NCBI GenBank assembly: GCA_944325865.1
Contig: CALVBS010000001.1
Location: 310,001 to 374,000, forward strand
Direction: 5' to 3'
Origin: Candidatus Gastranaerophilales bacterium
GTDB lineage: Bacteria > Cyanobacteriota > Vampirovibrionia > Gastranaerophilales > Gastranaerophilaceae
Length of the DNA stretch: 64,000 nt
This document shows positions 33,871 to 42,235 of the stretch, in pieces. Numbering within the stretch: the stretch's first letter is position 1; every line of letters begins with the position of its first letter. The translations under genes and the position numbers were made by a program. A model generated the notes under the pieces. The model was not told the origin of the DNA. It worked only from the letters and a program-made list of their open reading frames with translations, and ran no database searches.

Positions 33871-34572
33871 ATGGAAACCAAAATAAACGGCTTTACTCTC
33901 GCAGAAGTATTAATAACACTCGGAATTATCGGAATTGTTGCAGCAATGACCCTACCGACTGTTATTGGTAAATACAGAAGTTATGTAACTGTTACACAAT
34001 TAAAAAAAATGTATTCTGTCGTTTCTCAAGCTATGATGCGTTCTGTACCTGATGGGGATTATAATAATATTCCTGTTACGGACGGTGGAATAGCTGGCAC
34101 AATGAATTTTTTTAATGATTATTTGAAGACTCAATTTAACATTTTAAAAAGTTGTACAAACGGGACTGAAGGCTGTTGGTCTCAAAAATATAATAAAGCT
34201 GGAGCAAAATCAGGGAATACTTATAGCTACGCAGGGAAAGATTCTATGAGCTTTGTAACAGCAGACGGGTACAGCATATCTGTTGATACCTGGAATGCTG
34301 AAGATTTTGAAACTGTCAAAACAAGATTTGGAGTTAATGTGACAGGTAAAACTGCAATGGTAGTAATTCATACAGATGTTAACGGAAATAAAAAGCCAAA
34401 CATTTTAGGTAAAGATGTTTTTGTATATGTTCTTGCGGAAAAAGGACTTATACCTGCCGGCCATGATATGACAAACAACGAAATTGAAACGGAATGTAAA
34501 ACAACAGGAAATTATTGCTTTGAAAAAATAGTAAGAAATAACTGGATATTAAAGGAAGATGAATTATGGTAA
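33871..34572 (+). CDS. Prepilin-like protein, module 4
   Basis: A 233-residue pilin/pseudopilin with AGGAGG before ATG 33871. Leader METKING, cleavage before FTLAEVLITLGIIGIV, Glu at position 5, Gly before cleavage. The soluble domain has the shared KPNILGKDVFVYVL segment and ends NYCFEKIVRNNWILKEDELW, similar to the other pilins. Four Cys are visible. It is divergent from the XRE gene at 33402 and closed by a strong terminator. Confidence 0.86.
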   Translation: METKINGFTLAEVLITLGIIGIVAAMTLPTVIGKYRSYVTVTQLKKMYSVVSQAMMRSVPDGDYNNIPVTDGGIAGTMNFFNDYLKTQFNILKSCTNGTEGCWSQKYNKAGAKSGNTYSYAGKDSMSFVTADGYSISVDTWNAEDFETVKTRFGVNVTGKTAMVVIHTDVNGNKKPNILGKDVFVYVLAEKGLIPAGHDMTNNEIETECKTTGNYCFEKIVRNNWILKEDELW

Positions 34573-34574
34573 AA

Positions 34575-34601
34575 AAAGCTCCCGAAATCGGGAGCTTTTT
34601 T
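34575..34601. terminator. Bidirectional terminator after module 4 pilin
   Basis: AAAAGCTCCCG pairs with CGGGAGCTTTT around AAAT, flanked by A-runs and T-runs on both strands; it serves the pilin and the convergent SLH gene. Confidence 0.88.
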
Positions 34602-34608
34602 AGTTTTG

Positions 34609-35754
34609 TTATTCGTAAATCCATCCGTTTGTCAAATCAATTTTTACAGGCCGTAAAAGCTTCATATAAACCGTTTCATCAGGATTTACTTCAAGTTTTT
34701 CACCTTTCAAGGTTGCCCTGACAAACTTCATAAACCAGTTTCTGTCTTTTTTAATCTCTGCAGTAGCAACAAAACTGACTGTTTGATCATTATTTGTTGT
34801 AATTAAAGAGTTATCAAGTATAAGAACACCGTTTCTTACGAACCATTTTCCATCCCTAACGTCCAGCAGCTGTCCTTTCAGAGTAGCACCTTTATAAATC
34901 AATATAAACTTATCTTTTGTTACAAAATTTTCCTGATTTGAAGCAACATACAAATCACCGGAATGATTTGACTGAGAACTTAAGTATTTTGTAACCTTGA
35001 CAGGAAGAAGAGTGCCTTCAGGAATTGTACCTACATTTCCCTGAACAGAAGCATTGTCAACAACAAACCCTTCACCTGTTTTATTTCTCATAGCTTCTGC
35101 AAGTTTAGCATTAGGATTTAATTTTGCCTGCTCCATCATTTTGTACAAAATAACAGAAACTTCAGCTCTTGTTGCCGGACGGGTAGGTTCAAGCGAGGCT
35201 TTACCGTCCGTAGGCATAACAACAAGCATATTCAAAATTTCAGATTTTCCTGCAGGTATTAAAAAGCTTTCAGGAACAGATGCAGCATCAGCATATTTAC
35301 TCAAAACTTCTTTTGCCTTAGCTTCACTGATTTGTTCTGTTGTAAGAGCATTTACCGCAACAGTAATCGATTCTGCACGTGTAACTGTATCATCAGGTCT
35401 AAAAGGTTCCCCGGAAGGCGGACAGGAGATCAAATCAAAAAATACTGATTTTTGAATTGCATCATAAGCCCAGAAATCCTCAGTAATATCGGTAAAATTT
35501 ACAGGCTGTGCGACGGAAGTATGCTCTTGCCCGAGAGCTTTTATAGCCATTGAAGCAAATTCCGCTCTTGTTACATTTTCATCAGGTCTGAATGTTCCGT
35601 CAGGATAACCGACAATTACACCCTTATCCGATAAGATATCCATCTGCTCTGCTGCCCAGTGATTTGTAGGCACATCTGGAAACTGGAATGCCATAGCAGG
35701 AAGTGCAACGGAAAAGACCAGCATTGCCGTCAATATTTTGAAAATATTTTTCAT
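34609..35754 (-). CDS. SLH-domain surface protein
   Basis: A 381-residue exported protein. ATG 35754 has AAGGAG 6 bases upstream; the signal peptide is MKNIFKILTAMLVFSVALPAMA. Three S-layer-homology repeats follow: FPDVPTNHWAAEQ with GYPDGTFRPDENVTRAEF, then FTDITEDFWAYDA with FRPDDTVTRAES, then a diverged third with EPTRPATRAEV. SLH repeats bind cell-wall polymer and, in cyanobacteria and some other diderms, tether the outer membrane. Residues about 230-381 form a beta-rich unnamed domain, too short for the OprB-type porin barrel found with SLH in cyanobacteria. Confidence 0.88.
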   Translation of the reverse strand: MKNIFKILTAMLVFSVALPAMAFQFPDVPTNHWAAEQMDILSDKGVIVGYPDGTFRPDENVTRAEFASMAIKALGQEHTSVAQPVNFTDITEDFWAYDAIQKSVFFDLISCPPSGEPFRPDDTVTRAESITVAVNALTTEQISEAKAKEVLSKYADAASVPESFLIPAGKSEILNMLVVMPTDGKASLEPTRPATRAEVSVILYKMMEQAKLNPNAKLAEAMRNKTGEGFVVDNASVQGNVGTIPEGTLLPVKVTKYLSSQSNHSGDLYVASNQENFVTKDKFILIYKGATLKGQLLDVRDGKWFVRNGVLILDNSLITTNNDQTVSFVATAEIKKDRNWFMKFVRATLKGEKLEVNPDETVYMKLLRPVKIDLTNGWIYE

Positions 35755-35955
35755 AACCAACTCCTTACTTTATATACACAAAGCCATGATACACGTAATT
35801 CATTATTTCAGCAACCTTTAATAAAGTTATGTAAATAATAAAATTCCCTTACTTACTTTATTATCATCATCAAATACCCTGTTGAGCAATGCTCTTTTTA
35901 CTCTGATTGCAAAAGATATAAATGAAATCAATATTGTTGTTACATCAGGAGAGAA

Positions 35956-38160
35956 ATGAATATTTTAAAAAATTTTATACTGTATTTACTCATTATTATA
36001 TCTTTAAACCTAAATAGCTGTTATGCCGAAAGTAACCAGTTAACTTTAAACAAATATCCTGACTATGCTTATGAATATCTGGGAAATGACAGATTTGAGA
36101 AATTCAACCGTAAAATGTTTAACTTTAACTCAAAGCTTAACAAATACGCACTCAAACCAATGCATATTCTATGGGCCTCAATAATGCCGCAGTATGGAAT
36201 GGATAGGATTCAGTATATGACAAATAACATTGAATATCCAATAAGATTAATGAGCAGTCTCATCCAGAGAGATTTTAAGACCTCAGGCAGGGAAACCGTA
36301 AGGTTTTTGACAAATACTACAATAGGTCTTGGCGGAATGTTTGATCCGGCAAAACACATTTTCAAATTTGAACAATCACCAGACCGAATGGAGCAGGCTC
36401 TTGCAAGTACAAAATTAAAATCAGGACCGTTTCTTGTTGTTCCGGGATTTATGGCGACATGCCCGCGTGATTTATGCGGTAAAGCTCTAAATACCGCATT
36501 GAATCCAACTTCGTATATTGCAACTCCGATTCTTGCCGCTGTTAAGGCCGGCCTATTGTTAAACCGGACAGCCTATATGCAGCCGCTGATGAAAATGATT
36601 GAATCTACATACGCAGACCCTTATGACATAACAAAAAAATTATACGGAATTGAAAGTCATATAAAAAATTCAAATATGGACAATAAGGAAGTTCTTGATA
36701 CAAATATAGACATCTTTGATGAACAAATTGAGAATATCGACGGAATTGAAAATGTAAAACTTGAGGATACAGAAAATACAGAACTCTCCTCTGCCGCATC
36801 TAAAAAATTTAAAGATGATGAGATAACCATTGCTGAAATAATAAATGCAGGAGATGAAATTAATGATATTATATTAAAAAGCTATAATTATCCTCATTCA
36901 AAATTAATGGCAGACATGCTTCTTGAGGAATATAATCCTCAAGATCCCGTAACTGATTCAATGAGAACGGCCCTGTTTGAACTTCCGGACATAAATAATT
37001 CCATATGGAACGAAATGTCTCTCTGGAACAGAAGTTTCAGCAAAAGAATAAAAACATCTTCGGTAAATATTACGCCAAATCGAGACGATTACAGGTTCAG
37101 ATATATTTTGCAAAAACAGGATTCATCCCCGCTTGCAATAATTTTTCCGTCAATAGGCGAGGGGATTAATTCTACCCACTCAACACTTATGGCAAAATTA
37201 TTCTTTGATGCAGGGTATTCAGTAATAATAGAAGGCAGTGCCTTTCACTGGGAATTTGCAAAAAGCATGCCTGAGAATTACCGCCCGGGAAATCCCTCAA
37301 ATGATGCTGATTACTTAAAAACAGTGACCGCAAAAATTATAAGTAAACTTGAAAATAAAAAGGACATTAAATTCAATCAGGAAAAAGTAGTCATAGGAAC
37401 TTCATTCGGAGCATTAACTGCATTATTTCTGGCGGATAAAGAATACAATAACAATACCCTGGGAATTACAAAATATATTTCAATCTGCCCGCCTGTGGAA
37501 CTGGTTTATGCAATGAATGCTATTGATAAAAACACTTCTGAATGGAATAACGATGCAGATAATCTTAAAGATAAAGTAGCACTGACAGCATCAAAAATTA
37601 TTCAAATAGCAAAAATAAAAGAGGATACAGAACCGGACATGGAAAAACTACCGTTTACACAGGCTGAAGCTAAATTAATTACAGGTTTTATAATGCATCA
37701 AAAACTATCAGATTTAATCTACACAATAGAAAAGGACAACTATCCTGATAAAAAAGAATTATACAAAATGATAAATAGTATGAACTACAGAGATTATGTT
37801 GATAAGTATATATTATCCCAAAACGGCACAACATTAGATGAACTTAATTTCATAACAAGTCTTCACTCAATTTCAGACTATCTGCAGGAAAGCAACAATT
37901 ATAAAATATACCATTCAATCAATGATTACCTTACAAATCCGCGACAGCTAAAACAGCTTAAACTATATACCGGCAACAAGTCTGTCTATCTTGATAATGG
38001 GGCACATCTCGGTTTTTTGTATAGGGAAGAATTTATAGATGAATTAAAAAAAGATATTGCATTGATAATTAAAGATACAGAACAGCAGGAAACAGAACTT
38101 TCAGAAAATAAAGAGGCGATAAATAATGAAAAACATGTTATGGTATCAATCTCTAAATAA
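35956..38160 (+). CDS. MlaA-like lipoprotein fused to an alpha/beta-hydrolase-like domain
   Basis: A 734-residue exported protein. Signal peptide with a possible lipobox (LNSC, Cys22). Residues about 40-235 match MlaA/VacJ, the outer-membrane part of the phospholipid-trafficking Mla system: RFEKFNRKMFNFNSKLNKY, RFLTNTTIGLGGMFDPA, GPFLVVPGF and RDLCGKAL. After an acidic linker, residues about 390-720 resemble an alpha/beta hydrolase: AIIFPSIGEG, nucleophile elbow GTSFG with Ser483, and late GAHLGF with a candidate catalytic His. MlaA proteins are normally about 250 residues, so this is a fusion. Lipid hydrolysis is inference. The 3' end overlaps tspO by 35 bases. Confidence 0.8.
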   Translation: MNILKNFILYLLIIISLNLNSCYAESNQLTLNKYPDYAYEYLGNDRFEKFNRKMFNFNSKLNKYALKPMHILWASIMPQYGMDRIQYMTNNIEYPIRLMSSLIQRDFKTSGRETVRFLTNTTIGLGGMFDPAKHIFKFEQSPDRMEQALASTKLKSGPFLVVPGFMATCPRDLCGKALNTALNPTSYIATPILAAVKAGLLLNRTAYMQPLMKMIESTYADPYDITKKLYGIESHIKNSNMDNKEVLDTNIDIFDEQIENIDGIENVKLEDTENTELSSAASKKFKDDEITIAEIINAGDEINDIILKSYNYPHSKLMADMLLEEYNPQDPVTDSMRTALFELPDINNSIWNEMSLWNRSFSKRIKTSSVNITPNRDDYRFRYILQKQDSSPLAIIFPSIGEGINSTHSTLMAKLFFDAGYSVIIEGSAFHWEFAKSMPENYRPGNPSNDADYLKTVTAKIISKLENKKDIKFNQEKVVIGTSFGALTALFLADKEYNNNTLGITKYISICPPVELVYAMNAIDKNTSEWNNDADNLKDKVALTASKIIQIAKIKEDTEPDMEKLPFTQAEAKLITGFIMHQKLSDLIYTIEKDNYPDKKELYKMINSMNYRDYVDKYILSQNGTTLDELNFITSLHSISDYLQESNNYKIYHSINDYLTNPRQLKQLKLYTGNKSVYLDNGAHLGFLYREEFIDELKKDIALIIKDTEQQETELSENKEAINNEKHVMVSISK

Positions 38161-38518
38161 GCCTATTTTCACTCCGCCGGATTGGCTTTTTGCTCCGGTA
38201 TGGACTATGCTTTACATACTTATGGGTATATCACTTTTCCTTTTTATAAAAAGCAGAACCAAACATGAAAAGACACTGCCCTTAGTTTTGTTCTTTATTC
38301 AATTAGGTCTGAATTTAGGCTGGACAACAGTATTTTTTAAATATCAGCAAATTCACACGGCAATGGTTATCTCAATAGTATTATTAATCCTTGTACTGCT
38401 GACAATACAACAGTTTTACAAGGTATCAAAAGTTGCGGCATATCTTCTTGTGCCATACGCCATCTGGCTTTGGATAGCAGCTTACCTCTCCATAGAAATC
38501 GTAAGATTAAATCCATAA
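38126..38518 (+). CDS. tspO: TspO/MBR-family membrane protein, short form
   Basis: TspO proteins bind porphyrins and related hydrophobic ligands. The family core is clear: WYQSLNKPIFTPPDWLFAPVWTMLYILMGISLF, then NLGWTTVFFKYQQ and PYAIWLWIAAYLSIEI. At 130 residues it is shorter than the usual 150-160 and begins just before the WY motif, so the first of the five helices is missing. It overlaps the MlaA-fusion gene by 35 bases in another frame, and that overlap may fix the start. Function as a four-helix protein is uncertain. Confidence 0.85.
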   Translation: MKNMLWYQSLNKPIFTPPDWLFAPVWTMLYILMGISLFLFIKSRTKHEKTLPLVLFFIQLGLNLGWTTVFFKYQQIHTAMVISIVLLILVLLTIQQFYKVSKVAAYLLVPYAIWLWIAAYLSIEIVRLNP

Positions 38519-38627
38519 TTAATAACTTTCACTTTTTAACTTTAACGAATAAATTAAACTCCATTGTATGCCGAACACAAAATATGTTATAATGAATATG
38601 GAAATTTCATTTTGGAGTTTATGAAAA

Positions 38628-39545
38628 ATGATTGATTATGACGGTTTATTAAAAAAAATCCCGAGAGTAAAAAAAATTCTTGATGACGGCTCTAATACAA
38701 ATCTTTATCATTACACAAAACCGGAAAAACTCCTCAGCATTCTTGAATCAGGAACCGTAAGATTTTCAAATGCACTTTATCTCAATGATAAGGAAGAAGT
38801 AACCTATTCATATAAGCTAATAGTAAATCTTATTGACAAAATGCCTGAATTGAATTCTGCACTTTTCTCAAAGATTAAAGATTATTTCTACAAAAAATAT
38901 AAAAATATCATTGACGGGGATGCGAACTTTCTAAACAAATATGAATATTATACAATCTCCTTTTCTACAGATAACGACAATTTAACACTCTGGAACAATT
39001 ATTCAAAAGCTCAAACTTACACAGGTTATAATATAGGCTTCTGCAAAAAAGACCTTATCGCCGATATGGAAAAGCAAGGATTTCATTCAGTTTATGGCAA
39101 CATTATCTACGAAAAAGAAAAACAGATTACCGTATTGAAGTTAATTTTCGAAAAATGGAATAAACAGTTTGAAAAAACACTACAGGCAAAGAAAACTCAA
39201 AAAACAACCGACAAGCAACAGGATATTCTATTTGAATTAACAGACATATTAAGTATTATAAGTCTGTTCTTTAAAAACCCTCATTTTAAAGATGAAAAAG
39301 AATACAGAATTATTTTCATAAGCCATTTTAACTCCGGAAGCTATAAACAGACAAAAATATTTGAAAAAAACGGTTTATTCATTCCGTATATTGAATATAA
39401 ATTTTTGAAAAAGACAGTAAGTTCAATAAATATAGGCCCCACACTTGATGAAAATATTTTTTACACAAGCACCTGCAGAATGCTTGCGAATTTCGGTTAT
39501 GAAAAGAAAACTATCAACCGTTCAAAAATTCCGCTCAGATACTAA
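38628..39545 (+). CDS. DUF2971-family protein
   Basis: A 305-residue cytoplasmic protein of unknown function. The N-terminal LYHYTKPEKLLSILESGTVRFSNALYLNDKEE is the DUF2971 signature (Y-H-Y-T, then aromatic-SNA and ND-x-E). YTISFSTDNDNLTLWNNY and EKEYRIIFI are also family-like. DUF2971 genes are often in accessory islands near restriction or toxin genes, but none is adjacent here. GGAGTTT precedes the start. Confidence 0.8.
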   Translation: MIDYDGLLKKIPRVKKILDDGSNTNLYHYTKPEKLLSILESGTVRFSNALYLNDKEEVTYSYKLIVNLIDKMPELNSALFSKIKDYFYKKYKNIIDGDANFLNKYEYYTISFSTDNDNLTLWNNYSKAQTYTGYNIGFCKKDLIADMEKQGFHSVYGNIIYEKEKQITVLKLIFEKWNKQFEKTLQAKKTQKTTDKQQDILFELTDILSIISLFFKNPHFKDEKEYRIIFISHFNSGSYKQTKIFEKNGLFIPYIEYKFLKKTVSSINIGPTLDENIFYTSTCRMLANFGYEKKTINRSKIPLRY

Positions 39546-39604
39546 ATTTATTTACAAAACGTAAAAAAAAGCAATAATGTAAATGACTTTTCCTTTATTA
39601 AGAT

Positions 39605-40417
39605 ATGGAGTTTAATAGTCTAAATTATACCGGTTTGAACACAAAACAATATAATCCTAATTTTACGGCATGCTCAAGAGATGTCTATGATGCTCTTGGA
39701 AGACTATATCACAGGAATGATACCTCAATGTTTCGTGTAGATCTTGGAGATTGGGATAAATTTGTCGATTATATCGGGAACAAATTTAAAAATACGGATA
39801 AAGTTAATATATACACATTGGCCTCATCAGCAGGCGATGAAGTTTATTCCCTTGCTATAAAACTTCTTGAAAAATACGGTGAAAAAGGTGCATCAAAATA
39901 TTTTCCGATTATTGCCTCAGACTATGACAGTAGAATCATAAACATGGCTCAAAAGGGATATTTGCCTATGTATGAGGGCGAAGCTGCACTTATTAATAAA
40001 CATAGCGGAGGGAAATTCAATGAATATTTTGAAGTAACCGAAAAAATTCCTGATTTTATAGGAAAAATGGATATTGATTATGATTTTATGACAAGAGTAA
40101 AACCAAAATTAAAAGAAAAAATTCAATTCCATACAGCTGATGCAACAGAACATTGCAGGAAAGTGCAACCTGATAATACAATTATACTTGCACGCAACTT
40201 CTGGCCTTATCTGAAAGATGAAAGCGTACGAATAAAATTTGCAAATGATTTATACAAATCTCTCGGGAAAAATTCAGCAATAGTTCTTGGACAATTTGAT
40301 GATACTGCAGGAGCATTTGCCTCCAAAAATTTGTATGATGCCGGATTCGTATGCCATCCGGAGATTTATACTATTTTTGAAAAAAATAAAATTACAGATT
40401 GGACATACAGATATTAA
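39605..40417 (+). CDS. CheR-like SAM-dependent methyltransferase, orphan
   Basis: A 270-residue protein with the CheR catalytic layout: NIYTLASSAGDEVYSLAIKLL (SAM-binding loop, CheR form C-S-x-G-E-E-x-Y-S-x-A), IIASDYDSRIINMAQKGYLP (acidic SAM-ribose region) and IILARNFWPYLKDES (CheR: CRNVLIYF). The N-terminal helical CheR-N domain is absent and replaced by a short tail with PNFTACS, the FTA tag found in other proteins here. No chemotaxis genes are nearby, so the substrate is unknown. Confidence 0.72.
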   Translation: MEFNSLNYTGLNTKQYNPNFTACSRDVYDALGRLYHRNDTSMFRVDLGDWDKFVDYIGNKFKNTDKVNIYTLASSAGDEVYSLAIKLLEKYGEKGASKYFPIIASDYDSRIINMAQKGYLPMYEGEAALINKHSGGKFNEYFEVTEKIPDFIGKMDIDYDFMTRVKPKLKEKIQFHTADATEHCRKVQPDNTIILARNFWPYLKDESVRIKFANDLYKSLGKNSAIVLGQFDDTAGAFASKNLYDAGFVCHPEIYTIFEKNKITDWTYRY

Positions 40418-40551
40418 ACAACTATAAAACCCACATAGAGACATGCTATATTAAAAAAATTTTAGCACCGAGGCTACTCCCTCCGCTCGCTCCAAGCTTA
40501 AAACAGATATGGCTTTACATTATGTGATTCTCATCCACCCGTTTGAACAAA

Positions 40552-40575
40552 TAAAAAAAGAGCCTTACAGCTCTT
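40552..40575 (-). terminator. Terminator of the three-tRNA cluster
   Basis: On the minus strand AAGAGC/GCTCTT around six bases, followed by a run of T, directly downstream of tRNA-Tyr. Confidence 0.8.
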
Positions 40576-40581
40576 ATAAAA

Positions 40582-40668
<87 letters not shown>

Positions 40669-40715
40669 GTATTCAATTTTCATCATCACCTTTCAAACCT
40701 GCCAGATAGCACAAA

Positions 40716-40787
40716 TGCCTTTGACGGGATTTGAACCCGTGGCCTCTCCCTTACCAAGGGAGTGCGCTACCCCTGCGCCACAAAGGC
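40716..40787 (-). tRNA. tRNA-Thr (GGT)
   Basis: Acceptor GCCTTTG/CAAAGGC, anticodon stem CTCCC/GGGAG with loop TTGGTAA, T-loop GGTTCAAATCC. No CCA encoded. Confidence 0.94.
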
Positions 40788-40806
40788 TTGTCTTCAAGGT
40801 GCAAAA

Positions 40807-40878
40807 AGCCGGCAATAGGAATCGAACCTACAACCTACGGTTTACAAAACCGTTGCTCTACCGTTGAGCTATGCCGGC
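40807..40878 (-). tRNA. tRNA-Thr (TGT)
   Basis: Acceptor GCCGGCA/TGCCGGC, anticodon stem ACGGT/ACCGT with loop TTTGTAA, T-loop GGTTCGATTCC. No CCA encoded. First of the cluster Thr-Thr-Tyr. Confidence 0.94.
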
Positions 40879-40949
40879 TAACAGAATTTATTTTATTAAG
40901 AAAAAAATCAAAAGTCAATAGTTTTTCTTTGTTGTATAATTTTCTTGTT

Positions 40950-41291
40950 ATGATTAAGTATTTAGCACCTATTATACTTCTTACAATATCAAATATATTC
41001 ATGACTTTTGCATGGTACGGGCACTTAAAATTCAAGGCCACCCCTATTGTTCTTGTTGTATTAGTAAGCTGGGGTATTGCATTTTTTGAATACTGTTTTC
41101 AGGTTCCTGCAAACAGAATAGGGAGTTATGTATATAATGCGGCACAACTTAAAACCATTCAGGAAGTAATAACACTTGTTGTATTCAGTTTTTTCTCGGT
41201 ACTTTACCTCAAAGAACAATTCAAATGGAACTATCTCGTAGGATTTTTCTTTATAATTCTTGCTGTATTCTTTATATTCAAAAAATGGTAA
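40950..41291 (+). CDS. DMT-type small membrane protein (DUF486)
   Basis: A 113-residue integral membrane protein with four hydrophobic segments: YLAPIILLTISNIFMTFAWY, IVLVVLVSWGIAFFEYCFQ, VITLVVFSFFSVLYL and LVGFFFIILAVFFIF. VPANRIGSY and FKWNYLVGF are typical of DUF486, a relative of drug/metabolite transporters. The frame is open further upstream across tRNA genes, but ATG 40950 is the sensible start. A TATAAT at 40935-40940 lies so close that the mRNA may be leaderless. The transported substrate is unknown. Confidence 0.82.
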   Translation: MIKYLAPIILLTISNIFMTFAWYGHLKFKATPIVLVVLVSWGIAFFEYCFQVPANRIGSYVYNAAQLKTIQEVITLVVFSFFSVLYLKEQFKWNYLVGFFFIILAVFFIFKKW

Positions 41292-41458
41292 GGATACAAA
41301 ACCTCACCGCAATAACGCTCTAGGTTAAAATACAACAAATAAAATAGAAAAAATATTTTCTGAAAAATGTGAACAAAATGTGAGAATTAGCGAAAACACA
41401 AGAAATAATAAATTTTTGTACTTTTCCAAGACCTGCATTAATAAAGCTTTTTAGAAAA

Positions 41459-41530
41459 AGCGGACGACGGGAATCGAACCCGCGACGTCAACCTTGGGAA
41501 GGTTGCATTCTACCGCTGAATTACATCCGC
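41459..41530 (-). tRNA. tRNA-Gly (CCC)
   Basis: Acceptor GCGGATG/CGTCCGC, anticodon stem CAACC/GGTTG with loop TTCCCAA, T-loop GGTTCGATTCC. CCA not encoded. Confidence 0.93.
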
Positions 41531-41659
41531 ATTTCTTTAACTATATTCTAGCACAGTTACAAATATTTTTAAAGTAATAATTGTACAGTCTCGTAACCTT
41601 TTTGTTTAATGTCTTTTAGATACAAAAACCATACAATCTGAATTATATCGGAGGTTTTT

Positions 41660-42235
41660 ATGTTAAGACTTTTATTAAATATATTACTGTTAGTCGGACT
41701 TTCAAGCATTATTTTCTCAATGGCAACAAAAGCAGAAGAAATCCATTTTTATAACGACATTTTTCAGCTTAAATACAGTGCATTATCACCTGATAATAAT
41801 GGTTACGAAAACGAATATTTTCCGGCAAAAGAAAATCGGGAAAATTGGAGTAAAATGGTAGGTATATATTACTATCCAGACCAAAACAATCCGATAAAAT
41901 TCGCTGCAGAAAAAACAAAAAATATTGAATCAAACGAGCGGGACGTACTACTTAAATTCATAGAAAACAAAAAAGCAGATAAAGCTGCCTTAAGTTATCT
42001 TGAAAATGGCTCACTTAAAGGCAAAAACTTTTTTGAATACAATATCTTAAAATACGAAAAACACCCCACCAAAGGCATGATGGCATTAAGATACGCAATC
42101 AGGTATTTTTTCAACACTAATAATGAAATAACTTCAATAGGAACAAAAGTTAAATCTGAAAATGATGACTATTTAACTAAAATTATAGAATCACCTATCC
42201 CGCCTATTATTGAAAAAGAAATTAATAATAGTTAA
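41660..42235 (+). CDS. Secreted hypothetical protein, 191 aa
   Basis: Exported: the signal peptide MLRLLLNILLLVGLSSIIFS is followed by ATKAEE. The mature part has no family I recognise; it has aromatic beta-strand-like stretches (WSKMVGIYYYPD, MMALRYAIRYFFNT) and no Cys. GGAGG precedes ATG 41660. Similar small exported proteins, about 190 residues with YYP and RY.IRYF motifs, may carry beta-sandwich folds, but no function is supported. Its neighbours are tRNA-Gly and the duplicated-cassette gene. Confidence 0.7.
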   Translation: MLRLLLNILLLVGLSSIIFSMATKAEEIHFYNDIFQLKYSALSPDNNGYENEYFPAKENRENWSKMVGIYYYPDQNNPIKFAAEKTKNIESNERDVLLKFIENKKADKAALSYLENGSLKGKNFFEYNILKYEKHPTKGMMALRYAIRYFFNTNNEITSIGTKVKSENDDYLTKIIESPIPPIIEKEINNS

